Assembly: GCF_019399895.1 (NCBI RefSeq)
Contig: NC_091873.1
Location: 3,790,001-3,854,000, forward strand
Direction of reading: 5' to 3'
Source of the DNA: Cardiocondyla obscurior
Taxonomy: Eukaryota; Arthropoda; Insecta; Hymenoptera; Formicidae
Length of the DNA stretch: 64,000 nucleotides
Every line of letters begins with the position of its first letter. The first letter of the stretch is position 1. Of this stretch, positions 11,584-21,700 are shown piece by piece. The notes beneath the pieces were generated by a model. The model ran no database searches and was not told the DNA's origin. It saw only the letters and a program-made list of their open reading frames with translations. The position numbers were made by a program, and so were the translations under genes.

Positions 11584-14407
11584 TTAGTCAGTATCATTAT
11601 CATCATTCTGTTCCTGCTCACTATCATCGTCACATTCATTCTCTTCTGAACTTTCCGAAGAATCGAACCAAGTTTGCAATGACAAATCATCCGCTATTAA
11701 AACTTTCCATTCATCTAGTTTTCGACAATCTGCATTAAATACATGAAATTATATAACAATTATATAGATACAATTTAAAAAAAATTGATGCTATTAAAAG
11801 AGGATATTAATATAATAATTATTAAAACTCTTAGGAGCAGATAAGTCTTTTAAAGACAAGTAGAAAAGTCGCTCTTACGCAAAACATTTTAATTTTTTTT
11901 CAATGAGTTAAAAATTTTACAAAATAATACAGAATTTTTCTGCTCGTCTCTAAAAGACCTATCTACACCTACGAGTTTGATAATATAGAATGGAACATCT
12001 TATTATTTAATAAATATATAAGATGTATATATATTATTTAATAAATATATAAATAAGAGTATACCTAAGGTGTAGAAATCAGAAAAAGTATATTGTCGAT
12101 TTCCATCTTCCATCATACCGCCGTATAGATATAAAATATTATTTTTTACTGCCATTCCAGCATTTATTCGTGACGATGGAAAAAAAATCTTTTTATTACT
12201 TGTCGAGGATGTCGAGACGGGTTGAAGTTGCGACGAGGAAGATGTAGTTGATGCCATCGAATCTATCGTTACCTGTGTACACACGTTTACTTATCATACA
12301 CACATATACACAATTACATGTATCCAAGGTATTTCAAACAACTACTAGTAATGAAAATTAGAATTCGTACCGTAAATATTCCATCGTCATCTATAATAAC
12401 TGTAGGTTTTATGGAATTCGAAAGATTTTCTATTTCTTCGTTTGAATCATTATTTTGATCTACTTCCTCACTACTTTCTTCTTTTTTTCTTCTTCTTAGC
12501 CGTTTTTCGGTTCCCTCAACAAAAGTAGTTTCTTTTTTTTCGGTTAATGTTACAACGCGCCAGTGTAATTTTTGCAAATCCAACATAAACAGATCATTAT
12601 AAAATGTTCCACATATATCTTCTTCCTCATCGTCAACGTTATCGTAAACTCCACCAAAGACGAGAGCTTGATTACCAGTAGGCAGAACTAATGCGGCAGA
12701 AACGCCACATCTTGAGCTGATATGAGTCCCAGTTTGCTTCACGCTCACCCATTTGTATTTAGTTGCATCGTTTTTGTCCGCTTGTAAAAGAAACATATCA
12801 TCGTGAATACAACCCCGGTCTAAGTCCTTTTTTATTTTCTCCTTGCTATAACCGCCATATAGAACAACTTTGCTGTCTGGAGTTGGTAAAAATATACAGC
12901 CTGATCGAGGAGTAGGTGCAACACCTTCCGAAAAAAAACAAGAAACAAATATTCCATATTTTTAAATATATAATATGCAATTGACATAGGATGCGTTCAG
13001 GGAGACTATGCAATTTAGCGCTACCAAACGCAACCGTGACGTTATTAATGATAGTGTGCGACGTCATCATTCCTCACTATCAATGCTATTCTTTTTGAGA
13101 TAGTGTGTCGATAGCGTTTGCGTCTGTAGCATTAATTAGTAGCGTCTCCCCGAATGCACCTTTTACAAGTTTCAAATATAATTACAATTATTTTATTTAT
13201 TCTCTTACCAATGGTTTCAATTTTTTGCCACGTGTAGGTCTCCAAATCAAAAATATGAATGTCATTAAAATATTTATAACTATTTTTCAAGTTGTCGTGA
13301 AATCCACCAAATACTAACAGCTGTTTTTTTACATGCACCATTCTGTGTCCACTTCTAGCTGAAGGGCCATTTGAAGCTCTAGAGTTATAAAGAATATTAT
13401 ATACATAAACACATACACACACACACACAATATATGAATATACAGAGTGTCCTATTGCATATAATTAAGCTTTTAGAGATAGGTAGGGTTTTTAGAGACA
13501 AATAAAAAAATTCTATATTATTTTATAAAATAATTTTTAACAGTTATTGAAAAAAAGATTAAAATTTCTAGTATAAGAACAATAAGAAAGCTGCAAGTGT
13601 GTGAGATGATGCTATTCGCCTGTACAAACACATACATATATTGTAATCAATAATTAAATATGTATATTAATACTTACGTGATTTTTTCCCATTTCTTGTC
13701 AGCAAATCGAAAAACCCACAAATCACGATAGTGATAGAATTGTGACTCACTTGGACTAGTAAATTCTCCACCAAATATCCACAATTCACCGCCATTAGTT
13801 GCTGTAGCTACAGCTTGATGACCACATCGTGGTGGTGGTGCTCCTGGTGCCTTCATCAATATCCATTCTTGCTTATTTATATTGTAAATGAACATATCAC
13901 CATATACAATTGTCTAAAGAATTAATTAAGACAATGCAATTAATTTCTTTTGGTTTATTCTTTCAATGTTTTTAAATCTTACTAAATTAATAAAAAAACT
14001 TTGAAAAAACGTATTAAATAGTGTAATATTTACCTGTCGACCATCGTGAAACTCGCCCCCAAGCATTATAAGTTTATTTTCGAAAGGATGCGCTGTCAAA
14101 GTAAAATTGACTCGTCTAGACGGCGCATTTACGATCATTTCTTTAATGCATTGCCTGCGAGCCTCTTCCCTTTCAATTTCAGCAACAACTTTCTCTATGT
14201 CATTCTGTATAAACAAGCGTAAAGCACGTTAGTAAACAATTTTAAGTATGATTAATAAGTTTTTTTTTCTGTGCAAGACAAAAGAGAAAACCTAACCTCG
14301 CCGAGCGCCGCCAGTTCCTTCTTCTGCTTGACGTTAAGCTTTTTTTCGGTCTTTAATGCAGTCTTTACTTGACCGCTTACTTTGTTCTTATTCTTTTTCT
14401 TTCCCAT
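11584..14407 (-). CDS. KLHDC4: Kelch domain-containing protein 4 homologue
   Basis: Seven exons, all in phase: 14407-14297, 14204-14034, 13913-13678, 13378-13209, 12924-12371, 12272-12065 and 11729-11584, giving 531 residues (human about 520). A lysine-rich N-terminus (MGKKKNKNK) is followed by an acidic/coiled segment and then about six kelch blades with the usual GG and downstream Tyr/Trp pairs, for example ENKLIMLGGEFHDGR, LWIFGGEFTSP, LLVFGGFHDN, VVLYGGYSKEK, ALVFGGVYDN and LYLYGGMMEDG. A charged linker separates the fifth and sixth blades, and the C-terminus is strongly acidic (SESSEENECDDDSE). The molecular role of KLHDC4 is poorly defined, and a binding scaffold is the usual inference for kelch propellers. 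An AATAAA overlaps the stop codon. Confidence 0.96.
11825..11978. mobile_element. Small non-autonomous inverted-repeat element (MITE-like) in KLHDC4 intron 6
   Basis: A 154-bp segment whose two ends are imperfect inverted repeats of about 46 bp: left AAACTCTTAGGAGCAGATAA, right end reversed AAACTCGTAGGTGTAGATAG. Roughly 80 percent of positions agree by eye. The interior is A/T-rich and non-coding. A related, less complete copy lies in the opposite orientation at about 13478-13590. No clear target duplication was seen. Confidence 0.65.
12989..13160. mobile_element. Second MITE-like element in KLHDC4 intron 4
   Basis: About 172 bp bounded by imperfect inverted repeats: TGCGTTCAGGGAGAC at the left, TGCATTCGGGGAGAC at the right when reversed. 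Similarity continues inward for about 50 bp (GCTACCAAACGCAA against GCTACAGACGCAA). It is more GC-rich than the surrounding intron and has no coding capacity. Confidence 0.6.
13438..13600 (+). repeat. Diverged repeat copy in KLHDC4 intron 3
   Basis: It begins TACAGAGTGTCC, close to the ACAGGGTGTCC termini common in insect repeats. From about 13478 it resembles the reverse complement of the element at 11825-11978 (shared blocks AGATAGGT, TTTTAGAGAC, AAAAATTCT, TATTATTTT, and AAAAAAA.ATTAAAAT). It is probably a degenerate relative inserted in the opposite orientation. Confidence 0.5.
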
Positions 14408-14743
14408 TGTCTCTTGTAAATTACATTATACTAGGGGTACAACCCAGCCACTGCTTCTAAACTTCCAATGCTTTTACTCTGAACGACCTAAGACGAGATA
14501 TAAATCATATGAATAAGACCTGTGTTCAAAGTATCAGCTATTCGCCAGGTAAAACATTGGCGGGAAACCGGCATGCGAGCGCTTGAGTTCGTAACCATTT
14601 GTAACACATTTTGACGACATCGAGATTCCGACTGACAAGACAAAGGCATTCGCGGCCAGTTTTGGAGCAGATTCGTTCGTAATTCTTTGACGAGTCAGTT
14701 TCACAGAATCGACGAGCCCGTCTGCCTTCTCTCTATCGTTACA
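14408..14743. promoter_or_regulatory. Divergent promoter between KLHDC4 and WRN exonuclease
   Basis: Only 336 bp separate the two start codons, which point away from each other. No TATA box in a typical position was recognised. The spacing makes a shared bidirectional promoter the simplest reading. Confidence 0.6.
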
Positions 14744-16259
14744 ATGATGTCGAAACGCGCAGGACGCGCCGCTCAGTTTAGTAGACAAGAGGTTAAGTAT
14801 TCACTGCGGCTGGTCAACGTGTCTCTTGTTTGTCGTGTTTTAGGATCCTGAATTATTCTAACTACGATCTATGATTTGTTGCAGGTGTCCGAGGATCCCG
14901 TGGAATTACGTCGCTCTCCGCGAAACCTGCCGCAAAATTTGAAGGTGTGTACGACGATCGTATCAGATCGGCGATACAATGCTGCGGTTGATGCAATAAG
15001 ACGCACAATTTCACGTGAATACAAAGTAGTGGAGAGAAAGCGTTTTTTATTTTAAAAGTTAAACTTGAGGCGAACGTGTCAGCTAGAAACAGCCTAACGT
15101 TGGAGATTTCTTTCTTCGTAGAATAGGGGTCAGCTAACTCTTTCCTTGAGAGCTAAGAAAATGTGTGGGTGCTTATGTAACAAGAAAAAACTTGACATTT
15201 GCAAAAATTCTTAATTAAAAAAATTTTTAATTCTATTTAATAGTATATATTATAATTTTAAGTATAAAATAATAAAAAATGGTAATTGATTTTTCTGCAG
15301 AAGAAACTGGAGCAATTAAAAGTGACAAAAGAGCCTGACATTAACACTTTGCCTCCGATTGTATTTAAAGGACGCATTCAATATACCAATGACTTCTTTA
15401 ATTGTGCCCAGATCTGTGACGATCTTATGTGAGCATGAAAAACGCATAATATTTTTCAGAAAGGAATAGTGTAATCTACAAAGTTATAATGAAGATTTTT
15501 ACAAAAGAATCAAAATTTTTCAAGTACATTTTTAATTTTGTTTTAGACAAAAAGTTAAGCACAGTGAAAAGGAAATTATACCAATAGGTTTCGATCTTGA
15601 GTGGCCATTTAGCTTTCAAACTGGCAGTGGAAAAACCGCGTTAGCGCAGATTTGCTTGGAGGACAATGTGTGTTACCTTTTGTACATCTATTCGCTAAAG
15701 AAGCTCCCAGCATCATTTGTTGAACTTCTCTGTCATCCAAAAGTTAGGCTCGTCGGCGTCAATGTTAAAAAGTAAGTAATCTTGTTTTTTTGTTGTATAT
15801 AATTTTGTGTAAAAAATGTGGTACATTATTTTTAAAGATCGTGTTTAAATTCGTGTGTGAAACCATCTCAAACAGTTTTTTTAATATATTAAAAAAACTA
15901 AAATAATTTAGACACAAATAAAGGAAAATTTCCATATTTTTTAAAATGACATTGAAACGCATTAATTTTCCATTGAAGTTTTGCATGCGATTATATTGTA
16001 AACAAAGACTTCAGCGTTATCACATTTAACTCAGTTTATCAAGAACCAATGAGTTCTACATGTACTGTAATGTCGAAACTCGCTAACATATATATTTTTT
16101 TTTATTTAAATATGTTATGTTATCTGTGATTTTACGGGGACGGGGAAGAAAAGTAGTAAGACGCGTTCTCTCGATCTCCTTGGCGGCCGGCGTTCCGTGG
16201 CACATGTATTATACGCCGTCGCCGCAGCAAATGCCATATCTCTTTCAATGTACTTTAAC

Positions 16260-16292
<33 letters not shown>

Positions 16293-16901
16293 GTAATTAA
16301 TAATCGTGTATTTGATATTTTGCAGCGACGTGTGGAAACTCGGGAGGGATTTCAAAGAATTTCCTGCTCAGAAAGTAGTACAAAATAATTGTTTGGATTG
16401 TGGGACATACGCTAATCGAGTCTTGAAGCGATCCTGTCGTTGGAGTTTAGAAAAATTAACTGCTTATTTGGTATTATTTTTTATTTTATATTACGGTATA
16501 ATATATCGGCAAATTAAATTAAAATCAAAACAAATTTTTCATACAATTAGTTGAAGAAGAAAATCAGCAAAGATCCCGAAGTGCGAATGAGTAAGTGGCA
16601 CATACAACCCCTCAGTGACGCCCAGAAAAAATACGCAGCTACGGATGCTTATGTATGTATAACCGACTGAAAATACATTAATATTAATAAGATTGTAAAG
16701 TATTGAAAGCTATATTTAATTTAATGAAAAAAACTTGTTGAATATTAAGATTTATTTAAAAAAAAACCTCAAATGCTAAAGAAAGATATTACTATAAAAA
16801 TAATATTTCTTTGTACACAGGTATCTCTTCTGCTTTACGTAACAATTCAGGAGAAGGCCGTTATTATAGAGAAGGAGAACAGTGAGGAACTTATAATTTA
16901 A
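14744..16901 (+). CDS. WRNexo: WRN-type 3'-5' exonuclease (stand-alone, no helicase)
   Basis: Seven exons: 14744-14791, 14885-14944, 15301-15428, 15547-15771, 16326-16470, 16551-16652 and 16821-16901, giving 262 residues. It belongs to the DnaQ-like/Werner exonuclease family, which degrades 3' ends of DNA in replication and repair. ExoI is GFDLEWPF (D95, E97), ExoII is VGVNVKND (Asp about 155), and ExoIII is YAATDAY (Y230, D234), so all four metal-binding acidic residues are present. As in Drosophila, the exonuclease is a separate gene without the RecQ helicase of vertebrate WRN. The basic, Arg-rich N-terminus (MMSKRAGRAAQ) could be a localisation signal. The start has two adjacent ATGs. LIPT2 begins 56 bp after the stop. 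Confidence 0.94.
16139..16240 (-). mobile_element. GC-rich repeat fragment in WRNexo intron 4
   Basis: This segment is GC-rich against an AT-rich intron. Its reverse complement starts ATGGCATTTGCTGCGGCGAC, which matches the left end of the 36585-36843 element in 24 of 25 bases. A further block (AGAACGCGTCTTACTACTT and on to TTCCCCGT) resembles that element's other strand. It looks like an internally deleted copy of the same family. Confidence 0.6.
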
Positions 16902-16957
16902 CAAAGATTCCGCTTTTCGGTTTTACAAGATTCAGTTTAATATAATTAAATGTCAAG

Positions 16958-17668
16958 ATGCATTCGCGAGTAGTAAAAATCTTGCTGGCTGGTCGCTTGC
17001 CATACGGAGTTGGTTTACAATTACAAAAGACTTTAGCAGATCACCATCATAAGCGTTTGAGTGAAGCGGCAAATACGTTAATACTTTTGGAACATGAGCC
17101 AGTGTACACGGTAGGGATACGAAGCAAGGGATACACGGAGGAAGATGAGAAAAGATTAAGGAATCTCGGTGCAGAGTTTTGGCGAACCAATCGCGGTGGA
17201 CTGATTACTTTTCATGGACCCGGTCAACTCGTGGCTTATCCGGTGTTAAATTTGAAGCAATTTCATACCAGCATTAGGTGGTATGTGCATGAGGTGGAGC
17301 GTATGGTGATTCGTGTATGCGCTGAATTTGGTATTAAGGCTGAAACCTCGCCGGACACTGGGGTATGGGTTGGGGATCGGAAAATTTGTGCCTTAGGCAT
17401 TCACGGGAGTCGCTATATCACTACTCACGGGCTTGCACTTAACTGCAATATCAATTTAAAATGGTTCGATCATATTGTGCCATGCGGTATCGAGGGCAAG
17501 GGTGTGACTAGTATCTCTAAAGAATTAAACACGGACGTTCCGGTCGCTGACGTACTGCCGATTTTTATGAATGCTTTCAGTGATCAGTTCGAGTGCGAGT
17601 TGATCGAGTATCCGCTCGGCGAAGTTTCACAGTTACTACGAGATGCACATCGTACTTTAAAAGTGTGA
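16958..17668 (+). CDS. LIPT2: Octanoyl-[acyl-carrier-protein] transferase, mitochondrial (LIPT2)
   Basis: Intronless, 236 residues (human LIPT2 about 231). It moves the octanoyl group from mitochondrial acyl carrier protein to the H protein of glycine cleavage, the first step of endogenous lipoate synthesis for 2-oxoacid dehydrogenases. The LipB signature NRGGLITFHGPGQLVAYP spans residues 78-95. The conserved lysine is in DRKICALGI (K142) and the catalytic cysteine in VPCGIEGKGVTS (C176). The N-terminus is short but basic, compatible with mitochondrial import. An out-of-frame ATG at 16950 opens a seven-codon frame overlapping the start. The gene sits 56 bp downstream of WRNexo with no AATAAA between, so it may share that transcript. 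Confidence 0.97.
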   Translation: MHSRVVKILLAGRLPYGVGLQLQKTLADHHHKRLSEAANTLILLEHEPVYTVGIRSKGYTEEDEKRLRNLGAEFWRTNRGGLITFHGPGQLVAYPVLNLKQFHTSIRWYVHEVERMVIRVCAEFGIKAETSPDTGVWVGDRKICALGIHGSRYITTHGLALNCNINLKWFDHIVPCGIEGKGVTSISKELNTDVPVADVLPIFMNAFSDQFECELIEYPLGEVSQLLRDAHRTLKV

Positions 17669-17685
17669 TAATTTACATTTTAAAG

Positions 17686-17691
17686 AATAAA
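17686..17691 (+). terminator. Poly(A) signal for LIPT2
   Basis: Canonical AATAAA 18 bases after the LIPT2 stop. It may serve the WRNexo-LIPT2 pair as a whole. Confidence 0.75.
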
Positions 17692-18690
17692 GATTTATAA
17701 ATTTTTGTGAAACTTTTAAACAAGATTTGTAAATTATGAAGATTTAATAATTATATAATGTTTAAAATCTTTTATAATAATCATCTTGTATAAAAACAAT
17801 AACTCTGTATTAATTTGGACTTTAGTAATTTTACAATATGAAGAATTAATTTGATAATTAAGTTTTATTCATCAACGTTGCTTGTGACAATCATTACTTT
17901 TGAATGATTCGTGCGATGTTAACAATACAATTATGATAATTGCATTTATAAATTAATTATCTTGCCAGAATTTTAATGTGATATGTAAATATAAATCCAA
18001 AATTTCATTAGTTTAATACAGAATTTATATACAGGTACCAAGCATTGATAATATGAATCAAGTGGACAATAAACTTTACGTCAAATATAAACAACAACTG
18101 TGTTCCTAAATATAATTGTAATTATTATACATTATCGACATAGCTATCTACATGACTGTGATCGCTTAAATTGAATGCATATTAAACTTTATATCTTGAA
18201 TTAAAAAACCTAATGACTAGATCGATACAGATCTAAAAAAATTTATACTATAAAACAAAATAGACATATCCTAAGTTTATAACCAAATTGAATTTAATAT
18301 TGAAATTACATTAAGATCGTACGTCCTTCAGAGATCAGGATTCGATTATAAATCACAATGCAATCTCACTCTTCAGCATTCAACTTAAACGCCTTATTAG
18401 TAAAATATTAAATTTAAATAAATAAAATTTATACGCATAGTAATGAGCATTCAATTTGTGTTCAAATCAATTACAGAATTTCTTTAAAAACTCAAGGTTT
18501 AAAAAATACTTTAAAAACTTAGTATTAATTAAAAAAAAGTTTTTTTTTATCTTGAAACAGTAAAATCAATAACGACGAAGTAAAAAACGCTTAAACATCT
18601 TGAAAAACGTAATATAACAATTCAAAACACGATTTACAATCGAGAACTTTAGAGGATCATACATATTACGTTTCAAAATAATTTGAGGCA
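17692..18690. other. Convergent intergenic spacer, LIPT2 to EPG5
   Basis: About 1 kb of very AT-rich sequence between two 3' ends. No open frame, RNA gene or repeat was recognised. Confidence 0.7.
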
Positions 18691-18696
18691 TTTATT
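18691..18696 (-). terminator. Poly(A) signal for EPG5
   Basis: AATAAA on the minus strand, 30 bases beyond the EPG5 stop codon. Confidence 0.7.
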
Positions 18697-18725
18697 AGAG
18701 TCGTTAAATCTAAATAAAACTAATA

Positions 18726-21700
18726 TCACTCTGTTAGCACATGCAGGTATCTTTGATTATAGAGCTCCGTAGTAAGTGCGCCAATTATTTCTACAGCATT
18801 GTGAAGAGAGTTGGCAGAGTCTCTGATGAGTCTAACGGCTCTTTCCACATCTCCTCGCAGTTCTGCGTACGGTTTGTTCATCAAGAGCCCTTCCAGATTC
18901 TGCATTGCTTTCACAGCCTCTGCGCTAGGACGAATCTCCATCGTATCCGGATCGGTCGATCTCGAAGGTGCCACACCGGGCGAGTGTGGAGTATATCTCA
19001 CTAATTGCTGATCGGACTTGGATTCTGGCAATTGTGCCAGGCAGTAGACAGCTATAGCACGACTCAAGAATTTGCACCTGAAAATGGGACAATTACAATA
19101 TTGGTTGGTCACAATATAAAGAAAATATAAATTAATTTTTTGACAATTATATCGTCGTAACTTACCGTACGGTGAGCCGAGATCCTTTCTTTATTCCAAT
19201 AGCTCCCAGGATACCCCATCCTTGTCCCGCATCGTCTGCTACTATTAGCAATGCTCGTGATAATCCTTTTAAGGCTCTGGCAGCGATCACTGTATTTTCG
19301 CTATACTGACACTGTCTGTAAGCCAGCTCGCATGCTTTTGCCCACAGTAAAGGCAATTTCTCTTCTACGATATCTCTAAATAAACGAAATTCATTATGTT
19401 ATTAATGTAAATTTTCGGATTTTTGTTCTGTGTACAATTTAAAATCACTCACGTAGTTTTAATGGCACTAATCCAATCTACTAAATTAATCAAAAGCATG
19501 CCCTCCTCTCGGATGTCTCTGCAGGATGGAAGTCTCTTTAATAACACCGAGTAAAGAGCCAATAATCTTCCCTCTGATACCAACACGGATTCTAACGGTG
19601 GTTGACGCGGTACTACAGACTGTAAAACCATCAAAACTGACGCCCATGTAGGACGAATATCTTCCGTTACTGAAAAAGTAATGTAATCAGTTATAGCCTG
19701 CGTGTTTTCGCTCGTTTCGCCGCATTTCTACCTACTCCCGAAAAAGCGTTCATTTACTACGGGAAACCATATATAAAAGCATTATGAAAAAATAATTATC
19801 AGTTGCTTACGGTTATATTTAAAATAAGCTTCCAAGGCAGCCTCCATGAGATGTCCTAAAGTAGACGAAGAAGCAACTGTCATTCCGATCACTCTTAAAA
19901 CTCCCATTAGTACCGGACTACTAGCAGTTCGTTCTAACAACCATGTCGTCCAACTACTGCGTAAGTGATCAGCCAAAGCTCCACTCTGGTTAATCGAATG
20001 TAAAAGTTCGGTGATTAGCAAACCAGCCTCGGCAACCTGTTGCGACTCAGAGACAGCTAAAAAGAAAAAAAAATAATAATAATAAAATTAATAAATAAAT
20101 AAAAATTACAACAGTAATTTGAGAAAAAAAATTAATTTAAAAAATGAAATACTAACTGCTGGTGATAACAATTTCCATTTCGTCCAGCATTCGCGACAAC
20201 GTGTTAGAAAACGCTTTGCTGTTGGTTGACAGAAGAGATTTGTACCTCGTGGTGCAATTTATAAGTAATTTCATCGAGGAACGCACATACATTTGTCTCT
20301 TTTTTAAAGTAGTAGGATGAAAGTGTTTAATTGTGGGATCATAGGCTGCTGCTATCTTTAGCAAGCTAAAAATTAAATTATTTTTATACGTAATATTATT
20401 ATTTTTACGTTGCAATTATAAATTACTCACTTGTTGACGGCTGCATCAATAGGATGAATTTGATCTTTACCCAGGCAAAGGACGACTCTAGGATCGCAAC
20501 TCATCACATGCCAATTAATTACTTGATCGTACGCTGCGGCGTCAATTAAATGCCAAGAAAAGCTTTCGGCTTCGATTACTAATTGCACTGCCTTGTCGTT
20601 CTAAAATATTAATTTCATTAATTAAAGTTTTATTTCTCTTTTAACAAATACTGTTATAATCTTGAAAATTTGATTCTTCTACTATGTTAAATTTGATGTT
20701 TTTTACTGAATAAAAAAATTTCTTTTCTCTCTCTCTCTCTCTCTCTCACCTGTCTAACGTTTGGTTCGTTAGATAGCTTCACCAGCAAATTTAACAGACA
20801 AACGTGCATCCTAGAAACAACCGGGAACATTTGTTGCGTAGTTAACTCGTTGATCCAAGCAGACCAAACAATCCAGGTAAAGATGCTTCCGAGAAATAAG
20901 TGACAATCCGGTAGATACTGATCAATGACCCTGATCATTAACTCGACGTCATTGGTGGAAGGACAGAAGCGTTCCCAGGGTAGAGATAACAAATTACCAT
21001 GCACAACGTTTAGTACATGGTCCTTAACAGATGCATGAGCATAGTTGGCCACATAAAATTGCCATACAAAGCTGAGAATTTTGCTAGATGCCGGCATGGT
21101 GTCGATGATGAAACGAATGCACTCGGTAAACATCGTCATTGTACGATTAGCGTAAGGACCATCAGTAATGATCCATGGTAGCAATACAGATCTATCGTCC
21201 GTTAACTGTTGAATCCATGCGGCTGTTGGCTCCCGCAGGTTTCTCGTCCAGTATGGAGTGATCCATGGTGCATACATCTCACTCAATACCGGCCAGATTT
21301 TCTCGCACACTGGAAAAATTACATTAACAATCGAATAAATAATTTTTAATTCAAAATTACAATTAAATAAAAACGATAATTATATTTAAAGAAACGAGAA
21401 GTGCTCTTAAAGTACTACTTAAGATATAAAAATTTGCAGTTTGTTACAGAAAATTATTCAATGTGAAATAACTTTTTTTAAGAGAATAAATAATTAATAA
21501 CACGCGCTTTGTAATATCTAGTATTTCAAATTTCAAGATTTTTAAAAAATATTAACTTACATTGATCGGCAAGCGACCCTCGATCGGCCTGCAGGGTTAA
21601 TACGACTAGAGCATGACCGACCATACCCAAAAATATAGTTAATGGCTCGTTATAGCTTCTATATTTCGGATAGAGTCCATATAATCCATATTGCAATCTC

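Noticed and set aside
13420..13430. CA repeat beside KLHDC4 exon 4
   Set aside because: Too short to be more than ordinary simple sequence.
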